The notes under the pieces: generated by a model
What the model was told of the DNA's origin: nothing
Databases searched by the model: none
What the model saw: the letters and a program-made list of their open reading frames with translations, nothing else
Shown: positions 49,020 through 58,203 of the stretch, one piece after another
How positions within the stretch are numbered: the stretch's first letter is position 1
How the letters are laid out: the number at the start of each line of letters is the position of its first letter
Program-made: the position numbers and the translations under genes
Assembly: GCF_036669915.1 (NCBI RefSeq)
Contig: NC_089321.1
Location: forward strand, 16,382,093-16,446,092
Reading direction: 5' to 3'
Length of the DNA stretch: 64,000 bases
Source: Pocillopora verrucosa
Taxonomy: Eukaryota; Cnidaria; Anthozoa; Scleractinia; Pocilloporidae

Positions 49020-49159
49020 GTAAAGGTGTAAATTTATGACATCGTGTTCGAAATACTTTCGCGCCCAACATTATCGCAATTAATTATGACGTCATGAACG
49101 ATAATGATCACTTGAGATTCTTCAGTTCAACTTCGCTCGCGTTTTTGAACAGCTTCGAG
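49020..49159 (+). promoter_or_regulatory. Promoter block of mini-LRR gene 1 with a perfect CRE
   Basis: This block is clearly similar to 53120-53250 upstream of the paralogue. The shared features include CGCAATTAATT, then the 8-bp palindrome TGACGTCA at 49087-49094, then CTTGAGATTCTTCAGTTCAAC and CAGCTTCGAG directly before the ATG. TGACGTCA is the full cAMP-response element bound by CREB/ATF bZIP factors. Its 73-bp distance from the ATG is almost the same in both genes. Confidence 0.6.
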
Positions 49160-50942
49160 ATGATTTCGAGAAGACAAAGCATTGTGCTTATCATGATTAT
49201 TTTGTGCTCTTATACTCAAGCCAAGCTTGAATGTCCGTCGAAATGTCACTGTGCAGATGACTTCTCCGTCGTGATTTGCCGAGGATTGGAAAAATTCCCC
49301 GTGTTTGGCTTTGCATCAGTCGTCAAAACTCTGTAAGTTATACCATCAACTTTCCCAGACGCGACTACTTGAAACTGCAATTGGCATTCAAATGAATAAA
49401 AGTGTTCTCTGGCAAGCTGTATTTAAGGACAGTTTAGTGATGGAAACCGGAAAGTAAAATAGTAACTGTATCTTTCTTTGAAAGGAAAGTAGAAAAACTT
49501 TGAAACAAAGCAATCTTGACACTGTTCGAGCTAAATTTCAAAATCGCTTAAATTATAAGAGAAACTCTTGATAGAAAAAGGGGTAGGACGAGTGTATTGC
49601 GAGAAAAAAGTCACTTGTTATAGTCAGTTACTTTCTTTATCTGTCTGTCTTTTTGTTTCTGCAGGGATTTGACGCATGGAAATATCAAACACATTAACTC
49701 TAGAGATGTGAGGGCATACTCACGCCTGGAAAGACTGTAAGTGGGAATAAACCTCAAAGATTTTTTATTGTAGAAACAAATCGAAAGCGCCGAGTTTTTA
49801 TTACTGTTTGATAAGAGATCAACAGCAACAGAAAAAGAATGCATTAATGCAGAATATGATTGCATGGTGTCTTCAGTTCTGGCCGATTGCCTTATCACAA
49901 ATCATCCCCTAAAAGACAAATTCAAAAAAGGTCTCAATCTCGTTTCCTTTCTCTATCCCTAGGTTTATCAATCACAATCCTCTGGACTGCGACTACGTGA
50001 ATATCTACACGCTGAAACACTTGAAAGAAACTGCTGGATTGAAAACATTTGACGGCCACAAAGTTGATTGTCCACCAGAACCCTCAGTAATGAATGATAG
50101 ACTCTTTGGTAAATTAAACCCATAGCTTTTTGCTATTCATGTTATGAAAAACTTTTCAATTCAAATGCAATTTTTACATCAAACATGCGCCCCTTTATGA
50201 ATTACAAAATCTTACTTATATTTACCTCTGAAATCACGAACTTTTTTACAGACAACAATCATCATGGACATTATAATCATCACACACTGTCAGGAGGATC
50301 ACCTCGGTTTGTTTTTTATCATGCAAGCTTTTCTCAGTTGGCGATGGCTGTTGGGACTGTAATGGTTGTTCTGAGCGTGCTCACTGTGGCTGTTGTGTGT
50401 TGTGTCTTGGTGTGCTTTCGGCGCAAACTGTCTCGGTGAGTGTCCATATTCTTCAGCGTCTCACAATACACAAGACGAAGCTGGTACTTTGTAAGTCCTT
50501 TGTAGTTAGCTGACTAGTTCTAAACAATGTTAAGCGCCCTCATTCACTCTTGTCTTTGTCGTCTCTCTTTTCCAGAGGATTTCAGCGCCATAACTTGGCT
50601 ACTGAAGATCCCCTCAGCAAAATAGAGAAAGGAACTGGAAATAAATCTGGCAAGGTTGGAAAGGGAGGAAAGAAATGTTCAAAGAAACAGCGGAAAGGCC
50701 CCCAAGGACATCCTAAACGTGGTAAAGTCAACACGGATGGTTCGGGTGAAGTAGAGGAGGTGGATTATCTAAAGGAGAAGATGAGGAAACAGCGAAGAGG
50801 TTCCCGGGGATATCTTAAAAACGTGAAATCTGATGACTCGCTTTTTGCAGAGGAGGAAGATTTTCTGACGAAGAACTTAAAGATACAGAGGAGCGTGTCC
50901 CGAGGGTATGCTATGGGGGCTAGATCCACTGACGAAGATTAA
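49160..50942 (+). CDS. Mini-LRR single-pass membrane protein 1 (unnamed)
   Basis: Five exons, 49160-49332, 49665-49736, 49963-50108, 50252-50435 and 50576-50942, give 313 residues with consistent phases (2,2,1,2). Residues 1-21 are a signal peptide (MISRRQSIVLIMIILCSYTQA). LRR N-cap: C25-P-S-K-C29-H-C31...C40. One leucine-rich repeat spans about 57-88 (LDLTHGNIKHINSRD...). A reduced C-cap follows with NPLDC91...C118, lacking the usual CxC. Residues 132-141 are His/Asn-rich (NNHHGHYNHH). The membrane helix is about 160-186, ending CCVLVCFRRK. The tail (187-313) is highly charged and repeats a KNVKSDDSL-type module. The general plan recalls platelet GPIb-beta (N-cap, one LRR, C-cap, one helix), but I recognise no orthologue. 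The ATG is chosen because it opens the signal peptide and is shared with the paralogue, where upstream ATGs are closed by stops. Function is unknown. A cell-surface adhesion or receptor subunit is a guess. Confidence 0.88.
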
Positions 50943-51213
50943 AGTGATTGCTTTTCTGGAGGTCAATTTGATGGACGAGTTTCATACTTTTGAGTGTAAA
51001 CACTGTGAAATTTTACACAGTCTAAACGTTTCACTACCGATTCTTTATTTCCAATATATATTTACAAAACTAAGAAGTACCTATGTTCACAAGTTAATCT
51101 CCTATGTTTCCTCTCGCTTTACAATTTGTGTTTCTTCGAGGTCTCACAATTTCGTGAGAGACTTTTTTATATTTTGATTGTGACTAAAAACAAAATCCCA
51201 TGATGGAAAATAA

Positions 51214-51219
51214 AAAATA
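51214..51219 (+). terminator. Possible polyadenylation signal of mini-LRR gene 1
   Basis: An AATAAA-type motif lies in an AT-rich stretch (AAAAAATAAATTTT) about 270 bp after the stop codon. The position is approximate within a few bases. Confidence 0.35.
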
Positions 51220-51389
51220 AATTTTAATGTTTAAGATTAAGTAAAATTGTGATTTTACCCTTCAAAAGAAGTTCTTATTCTTAAGCTGCGCACAGTCTAA
51301 AACCCTGGTTCATCTTCACTTACCAATCATCACCTTACATGTATACAGAGGAAGCCAACGAAGTAAACATCAATAAAGGACTGAAGAAA

Positions 51390-51565
51390 ATGCTTACGCA
51401 GAATATAACTGTCTTACTTAAGGTGTCCTCAATCCTGACGATCTCCTTATGACAGATCCCTCCTGAAAGACAAATTCGAAAAAGTCTCAATGTTGTTTAG
51501 TTTATCCACAGGTCCTCGGGACCGTGATCACCAGCTATCCACACGCTGAAACACGTGAGGGACAC
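51390..51565 (+). pseudogene. Decayed fragment of a mini-LRR gene (exon 3 region)
   Basis: The sequence resembles the end of intron 2 and the start of exon 3 of the flanking genes: CTCCTTATGACAGATC, AAAGACAAATTCGAAAAAG and TCTCAATGTTGTTTAG correspond to intron text at 49885-49960. GGACCGTGATCACC...CCACACGCTGAAACAC corresponds to the exon coding LDCDYVNIYTLKH. The frame is broken and the rest of the gene is absent. Confidence 0.65.
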
Positions 51566-53119
51566 TGTAAAAAAGTCCATTTACGAAAAAAGAGGCTAAA
51601 GGCAAAGCTCCGTAGAAAATATGTATTAAACTTGTTAAATGAACCACCGCATTTGGCGAGGTTGAGCAGCCGAGGAGTCGAAATCGGGGCAACTGAGAAT
51701 AATTCCAGTGAAAGACAGGGTGGAGGACTTGAACCCGGGACCACCAGATTGCAACTCCAGCACCCTAACAACTCGGACACGCCGCCTCCTAGATGAAACT
51801 CTCTACTGTCACTCAAGACCCTACCAGCACGGAGTGTTCAGTTAATATTCTCTTGTTCGGATCTTACTAAAAAATATCTTTACAGTTTCCTGGGACAGTT
51901 ATAGTTGTTAAAAACTCAATAAACTAACTGCAGACACATATAACACCTCACGTGAATAGAGTTGATAGTCCGAGCTTCTTTCTCATTAGGGACCATAAGC
52001 AGTCACGATGGCAACGCCGAGGAAGATGTCGATTAAAAAACGAATTCATATTTTGGTATGATTTTCGCAAATGGCTGCATGTGTCTACCATCTCTTACGA
52101 CGCCACTCTTCAATTCAGCATAGCGTATGTCAGCAGCGTTGAGTTTCAAATGAAAATTAAAGTAATTTGCCGTCGCGCTCTCCGTTCACAGACGACGCAA
52201 ATTTTGGTGATTTCACGTTGTTATTATGCAGAGAATGGCTAAGAAATATACAAAGTTTTAAACGCACGTGCTAAGTCATTGTTCTGCCCATTAGATATTT
52301 TGTTTTACCTCGTCCTTGTTGCCGTCGCTGTCGTGGTTTGCCTAAAGTCCCTATTAGCTGTGTACTCCTTAAGTTGTCTTTTCCCCCGATTATCCTCATT
52401 GCTATTTTTTTTGTAGCCTTTCTAAAAGATATGAGTTTTCCCTGTGCAGTCACCTCATACGGTTTAACCGTAGTTTAAAGTAGGTTTTTTTTAAAATAAA
52501 TCTTCTATAAAATGGCACGGCTGAGGAAATGTGAAATCCTTTTGAAAAGTTTTAGTTTGGGAGATATACTGGTAGAAACGTATAACACACGATCGTTCAA
52601 TGATAGCGATTTTTCTGCTGTATTTTTTTTTTTCGAAAGGCGATTTGGCTCCTACACGAGCTGACCTACGGTGGCCTCGCTCAAATGGGACCTTCGTCTC
52701 TTGGGGAACGGCGCACGGGTTCATTTTCCGAGCAACGGCTAGTAATCGAGTCTTCAAGGAAGTTTTAGAAGAAGATTACACCGAGGCCATCATGTAAGGT
52801 TTTGTCATCCAACACTATCTGCAATTCAAGAAAACTATAAACTTGCCACAGAATATGTATTCTATGGTCAAAAGGGCAGTTTTGAGGCGTGAATTTACCA
52901 GTTCCCTTTCCGGAAGCATCGGAATCGCATTAAAAAGCCGAAAATGATCTCAGCGTACTTGTAATTGGGCATTTTATAACGCCAACCCAGTCAACCTTTT
53001 CGCGCGGAGGGGAAAGCCGTTAGTTAGTTCATGATTTGTCAATCAAAGCAATTTTCAATGCACGTCTTAATCAATCTCGACAATTCATGATCAAACCACA
53101 CACGAGGATATGTATTTCA
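51566..53119. other. Spacer between the two mini-LRR genes
   Basis: No intact gene recognised. It contains a tRNA-derived SINE (about 51660-51795) and a stretch around 51985-52240 (GGGACCATAAGCAGTCACGA...) that looks like another dispersed repeat. The short open frame around 52630-52797 (PTRADLRWPRSNGTF...) resembles coding text, but I cannot assign it. Confidence 0.45.
51660..51795 (-). mobile_element. tRNA-derived SINE copy, family 3
   Basis: In reverse it begins GGCGTGTCCGAGTTGTTAGG, continues GTGCTGGAGTTGCAATCTGG and has the B-box GGGTTCAAGTCC, a clear tRNA-like promoter, followed by non-tRNA sequence. Confidence 0.65.
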
Positions 53120-53250
53120 GGAAAGGTTTAAATGTCCAAAACACTTTTGCGCGCGCGACATCATCGCAATTAATTGTGACGTCACAAAATGCTAATGATC
53201 TCTTGAGATTCTTCAGTTCAACTTCGTTCGCATTTTAAAACAGCTTCGAG
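53120..53250 (+). promoter_or_regulatory. Promoter block of mini-LRR gene 2 with a perfect CRE
   Basis: Homologous to the block before gene 1. TGACGTCA lies at 53177-53184, 74 bp before the ATG, in the context AATTGTGACGTCACAA. The downstream CTTGAGATTCTTCAGTTCAAC is identical to that of gene 1, while the flanking bases have diverged. Confidence 0.6.
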
Positions 53251-55158
53251 ATGATTTCGAGGAGACAAAGTATTGTGCTTATCATGATTGTTTTGTGCTC
53301 TTATACTCAAGCCGAGCTTGAATGTCCGTCGCAATGTCACTGTACAGTTGACTTCTCCGTCGTGATTTGCCGAGGAATGGAAATATTCCCCGTGTTCAGC
53401 TTTGCATCAAAAGTCAAAATTCTGTAAGTTACACTATCAACATTCCTAGACACGACTTTTTCAAACTTTAGTTGGCATTTAGATGATCTAAAAGTGTTCA
53501 CTCGTAAGTAGTGTTTTTAAGGACGGTTTAATGACGGAAACAGGAAATTAAAATAGTAACTGAATTATTCTTGCAAAGAACAGAAATTGCGTACGCTTGA
53601 TGAAATTTGAGTCAACCTTTCAAAATCGTTTTTTAAAATGGGAAGAACTGATGATACAAGGTGGGTCCCAACAAAACAAAAACCAACATTTCAAAATTAC
53701 AATTCGACCTTGAAACTTTGGACCAAGAAGAGCCGCCTAGTTGAGTGTACATCGCTAAATTCCCATTTATTTTCCCATTTTGTTACAATCACTCTTTTAC
53801 TTTATTTTTTGTCTTTTTTATTGTTTCTGCAGGGATTTGACTCATGGAAAAATCAAACACATCCACATTAAAGACGTGAAGGCCTACTCACACTTAAAAA
53901 AATTGTAAGTGGAGACAAACCTTAAAAGCGCCGAGGTTTTAACATGACTGTCTAATTTAAGGAGTCTTTAATTCTGGCCGATCGTCTTATGGCGAATTAT
54001 CTTCTGAGAGAAAAATCACATTAAAAGGCTCAATCTTGTTTTTGTTTTTATTTCTCTTTTTTATTATTTTTTTATCCCGAGGTTTATCAATCACAATCCT
54101 CTGGACTGCAACCACGTGACTATCCACATGCTAAAAGACTTGAGAGAAACCGCTGGATTGGAATCATTTGACGGCCACGAAATTAAATGTCCACGAGAAC
54201 CCTCAGTAATAACTAATAGACCCTTTGGTAAGTTAAACCCATACCTTTTCGCCATATATGCGCCTTTATTATGAAAAATTTTTCAATAACAATGTAATTT
54301 TTACATCAAACACGCGCCCCTTATGAATAACAAAATCTTACCCATGAAATCACGATGCAGAGCTTTTTTACAGACAACAATTATCATGGGCATCGTCATA
54401 ATATCAGACCGTCAGGAGGCGCACCTCTAATTTACTTTGTTCATGGAAGTTTTGCTCAATTGGTTGGTGGGATCGTAATGATGTTTCTGGGCATGCTCAC
54501 TGTGGCTGTTGTTTGCTGTGTCTTGGTGCGCTATCGGCGCAAGTTGTCTCGGTGAGTGTCCACATTCTTTAGTGTCTTACAATGTACAAGACGAAGCTGA
54601 TACTTTGTAAGTTCCTCGTACTTAGCTGCCTAGTTCTTAATAATTTTAAGCGCCCCCATTCACTCTTGTCTCCATGCTTCCAGAAAATATGAGCACCAAA
54701 ACTTGGCTGATGTAGATCCCCTCAGCAAAATGGAGAGAGGAACTGGATATAAATCTGACACGACTGGAAAGAGGGGAAAGAAACAGCAAAGAGGCCCCCA
54801 AGGATATCCTGAAAACGTGAAATCTGATGACTCGCTTTTGAAGGGAGATGATGGTTTGAACAGGGCTGTGGAGAAAAAGGGAAGCAATGAGAAAGGAACT
54901 GGAGACGAGTCAGACACTGCTGAACACATGTTAGAAGCAGGCCTGAGGAAACAGCGAAGAAGTTCCCAAGGATATCCTAAAAATGTGAAGTCTGATGACT
55001 CACTTTTGGCAGAGGAGGAAGATTATCTGAAGAAGAACATGAAGAAACAGAGGAGCGCGTCCCGAGGGTATGCTCTGGAGAATCAATCCAGTGACGAGGA
55101 GAGTGCTATGCTGGAGATCGACATAAATTATAATTTGCTTTACTGGAGAACAATGTGA
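53251..55158 (+). CDS. Mini-LRR single-pass membrane protein 2 (paralogue of protein 1)
   Basis: Five exons, 53251-53423, 53833-53904, 54082-54227, 54374-54551 and 54684-55158, give 347 residues. The first three exons have exactly the lengths and phases of gene 1 (173, 72, 146 nt). The order is the same: signal peptide (1-21), N-cap C25...C40 (CPSQCHC), one LRR, NPLDC91...C118, His-containing juxtamembrane NNYHGHRHN, membrane helix ending CCVLVRYRRKLSR, and a charged tail. The tail is longer than in protein 1 because of an extra repeat: SDDSLL occurs twice (NVKSDDSLLKGDD and NVKSDDSLLAEEEDY), preceded by (R/K)KQ(R/Q)R-type basic clusters. RRSS and RSAS fit basophilic kinase sites. It ends in a non-repetitive segment (LLYWRTM). 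Intron 1 carries a SINE fragment (53650-53775). Near-identical 5' ends and unequal tails suggest recent tandem duplication followed by repeat gain or loss. Function unknown. Confidence 0.88.
53650..53775 (+). mobile_element. SINE family 2 tail fragment in mini-LRR gene 2
   Basis: AACCAACATTTCAAAATTAC, CAATTCGACCTTGAAAC and GGACCAAGAAGAGCCGCC match the 3' half of the family. It is absent from the corresponding intron of gene 1, so it arrived after duplication. Confidence 0.6.
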
Positions 55159-55462
55159 TGGATGAGTTATATATTTTTGATGGAAACACTGTGAAATGTT
55201 ATTCTCCACCGATTCTTTTTTTCTCTTTACACTTACAAAGCCAAGAAGTACTTATTTTCTCAATGATTTTAAAGTTAAATCCCTAAAGTTTTCCTCCGTA
55301 TTACAGTTTGAGTTTCATTGAAGTCTTACACTTTCAAGAGAGACATTTTCACATTTTGTTTTAAATTGAAAAATTATGATTCTCTAAAGAAAAAAACGAT
55401 GAAATTTACGAATTAAAGAATTTTCATTACTGATAATTTAATTTCCTACATATGGCCTGTTC

Positions 55463-55752
55463 AGGATATCATCAGGGAGGAGGTTCCCAGGAAAATCCTG
55501 AAAATGGGTCATCTGGTGACTCCCTTTTGACGAAAGATGATAGTTTCAACAGGAAGGTAGAGAAACAGAGCATGGAGAAAGGGACTGGAAATGAATCACA
55601 CGACTGAGTAAGAGTGGGAGGAAGGTTTAAAAATAACAGCGAAAAGGTTACCAGGGATATATTAAACAAGTGAAATTTTATGAAGCACTTGTGACGAAGA
55701 CGATTGAGGAAGGAAATGAAGAAACAGAGAAGCATGTGTCAGAGACATTCTT
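55463..55752 (+). pseudogene. Decayed copy of a mini-LRR tail exon
   Basis: The text follows the last exon of gene 2: GGTCATCTGGTGACTCCCTT, GATGATAGTTTCAACAGG and GAGAAAGGGACTGGAAATGA correspond to the SDDSLL, DDGLNRAVEK and EKGTGDES segments. GAAGAAACAGAGAAGCATGTG corresponds to KKQRSAS. An in-frame TGA follows the GTGNESHD-like segment, and reading frames shift later. No upstream exons accompany it. Confidence 0.7.
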
Positions 55753-55753
55753 T

Positions 55754-55890
55754 TGGGGTTGTATCCTCGTGTACCGGTACACAAAAGAAGGAAACATTAA
55801 CGAACTGCGTCATAACTCCATGTATGGTTATGAAAACAATAGGAATTCCCTCGTGTACCGGTACACCAGGACAGCCCCCTTTTGGGGCTG
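55754..55890. mobile_element. Small MITE with GTGTACCGGTACAC palindromes
   Basis: The perfect 14-bp palindrome GTGTACCGGTACAC occurs at 55769-55782 and 55853-55866. Flanking GGGGTTGTATCCTC and GGACAGCCCCC are roughly inverted. A hairpin CATAACTCC...GGTTATG lies between. Confidence 0.5.
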
Positions 55891-56552
55891 AGACGAGTGA
55901 CGTGAATGCTCTATGGCGGAGATCGACTCGGATCATCAAAATCTCTTTTTTTAACACCCTTTCTTAATTTCCTCGACTTATTAACAAAACCTTGTTTGTA
56001 ATGCCTATATTTAATAACTATTCATTGAAGAGGAGGTGACTAATGGTGGATATTTACTGAACTGAGAAGCGGCTAGGTAAATTTTTACTGCCAGCCACCG
56101 GCATGTACTTAATACAGTTTCGACTGTAAACTTCAACCACGACTCCTTTCTTCCAAGCGAAGTACTAAATTCAAAGGTGTGCGCAATACAAAGCCTTACT
56201 CCAACTCTTCTGCTAGCGCCAGTTTTTTTGGACGAAGAAACCTTTTCCGTAAGTAGGCGTTTTTGAGAGGTGGACAAAGGCTGATCGAGCTGATGTCTGG
56301 GTAAAACACGTGCACTGGATACATGATTTAGGGGTCTCGTTGCGCCGTGGTTAACCGCCAGTCTTCAAATGTCTTCAAATTTAGTCGTACACCGTAAAAA
56401 AGGGAAATTTTTTCCCAGTCAACCATCGAAAGGGTTATTCAGTATTAACCGACAACTGGTCTCAAGATGTTTCAGATTAACCTCGTACCTAGTGAGAAAT
56501 GTAGGATCTCTTTCACCGCTTGGCCGTGGAAGGTCTGGGTAAGAGACCTATC

Positions 56553-56884
56553 CATTGTTAGACTACTTAGACTACTTAACAAACAGATTCCAAGTTGCCG
56601 TGCGTCTGCTCAGTAATAGATCACAGATGACGTCAAAATGTGGTAAGAACAAAAAAGTGGCACACGAGGCGCAGCCAAGTGTGTCACTGATATCCTTACC
56701 ACATTTCGACGTCCTCTGTGATCTATTACTAAACAGATGCATGGCAACTTGGAAACTATTTGTTTTAAATAATAAAGAATTTAAAAAAGTTTCAATAATG
56801 ACGTCATCTATACGTCTGTCCTCCAATAGATCATAAGTGAGAACCAATCAGAATGGGTGCATAACTGAGCTTATTATATAAAAT
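56553..56884 (-). repeat. Dispersed foldback repeat copy, reversed
   Basis: Runs AACAAACAGATTCCAAGTTG to AACTGAGCTTATTATATAA. It is the reverse complement of 43975-44275 over about 300 bp, including the internal palindrome CAGTAATAGATCACAGATGA / TCTGTGATCTATTACTAAAC. Confidence 0.8.
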
Positions 56885-57253
56885 GAGGTAGATAACTGGT
56901 GAGAGGTTGATACAAGTAGTAAGAGGTAGCCACCACAAAAACAAATTTCCACATTTTTTTTTATTTACAGACACAACTCATTCAGTCATTCAATCATCTA
57001 GAATCTATGATACAAATGATGCCCTTTTCCAAGTTTGTGGTCTGAAATCAAATCTTTCATGCTGGAAAATGTGAAAACTCTGATTAAGGAAACAATCTAA
57101 TTAGGTCCCTATCACTGAATTGGAATAGCAATTTGCGAATGTTTTAAGAAAGTTTGGTATAAAAACAAGCTAGTATTCCTACCACTGGATTTACAAAATG
57201 TTTTGCACTGGAACAGCAAATCAGCTAAGTAGAATGTACAGAACAGTTTGTCA

Positions 57254-57454
57254 AACCCTAACATCAGTATTCATAACTTCCATACTGTTCTGTATACATT
57301 TCCTAAGGTGCTGACAAGGAGAATTTGTCCAAAAAACTAGAGCTTCTTTCATTCGTGATCATTTCCTTTACTCTAGTGACCTAAATGTGTGCCTCAGGGG
57401 GTATACATTTAGCGAGATATTAGATGCAAGTCACTCTTACAGGCTAAAAGATTA
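57254..57454 (+). mobile_element. TTAA-family MITE copy
   Basis: CCCTAACATCAGTATTC, CCTAAGGTGCTGACAAGGAG and CACTCTTACAGGCTAAAAG follow the consensus. Both ends are eroded. Confidence 0.7.
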
Positions 57455-57626
57455 AGCTACAAAGAAATGAAAATTTACTTGCTTGGTAGATGCAGAAAGA
57501 AGATATAGGGAAAGGTGCCTTGAATATAAGTAACTCAACCACACCTTGACAATGACCTCAAAAAGCAACACCAGGGAGGCTACCCTTGATAACACTGTCA
57601 AGAAGTAAAATACTATATACAGCAAG

Positions 57627-57875
57627 GGCCTCTTCATATGAGTCCAGTGCCCAGATGGCCAGCAAGTAAACCCCCCCCCCCAGAAAAAAAGAGAATAAAG
57701 AAGTATAAATGTGCAGCATGTTTTACATGTGGGCAATGGAGACTTTACTGAAGGAACCTTGCATCTCCAGAAACAGGCTAGCATACATAAAACAATAGAG
57801 AGGATATCACACTTTATTGCTGTGGCAAGGTGTGGGACACTGAACCAGCCTAAGCCAGGCTCATATGAAGAGGCC
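57627..57875. repeat. Inverted repeat in the LSM12 3' region
   Basis: GGCCTCTTCATATGAG near 57627 and its exact inverse CTCATATGAAGAGGCC near 57860 enclose about 215 bp, suggesting a small transposon. Confidence 0.5.
57813..57818 (-). terminator. Candidate polyadenylation signal of LSM12
   Basis: On the minus strand the motif reads GCAATAAAGTG, 386 bp downstream of the LSM12 stop codon. It is the clearest AATAAA in the right orientation there. Confidence 0.4.
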
Positions 57876-58203
57876 CCAAGACTATGGGAAAGAAAAAATT
57901 TATGGTGCATTTGGTGTAGCTGTTACTCCCGTCCACAAGAGCACACCAGGTGACCGTGGACATCAGCAAGAGCTGGTTTCCTTACTGGGCTCTGTATGGA
58001 GGGAATCATCCCACACTTTTGCTAATGCTTTTCCCTACATGTGCAACGCCCTCTTCATTTGGGTTCTGTCTGCATACGTGCCAATTAGCCAGCTACCAGA
58101 AACAAGCAACCTTGGCATTGGGACTGTGGAGGAAACTCTTCATCCCTTCCTCATTTTAAAACCTTTTTTAATTATTTTTGAGCAGCTTTGTGATTTACTT
58201 TTG

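Larger units (their letters stand above)
55753..58203. other. Spacer and LSM12 3' region
   Basis: Contains a small palindromic element (55754-55890), a foldback repeat (56553-56884), a TTAA-family copy (57254-57454) and an inverted repeat (57627-57875). The open frame around 57865-58281 on the plus strand overlaps the last exon and 3' UTR of LSM12 on the other strand and is not taken as a gene. Confidence 0.55.

Noticed and set aside
49094..49159. An upstream in-frame ATG extending mini-LRR protein 1 by 22 residues
   Set aside because: It would bury the signal peptide. The matching region of the paralogue is closed by stop codons, and this ATG touches the conserved CRE block.
51952..52242. 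A 96-codon plus-strand frame between the mini-LRR genes
   Set aside because: The sequence looks like part of a dispersed repeat and has no coding signal or partner exons.
57452..57910. A 152-codon minus-strand open frame predicting membrane helices
   Set aside because: It spans the inverted repeat and a C/G homopolymer and lies beyond the LSM12 stop. It looks like 3' UTR plus repeat. The AATAAA on this strand supports UTR.
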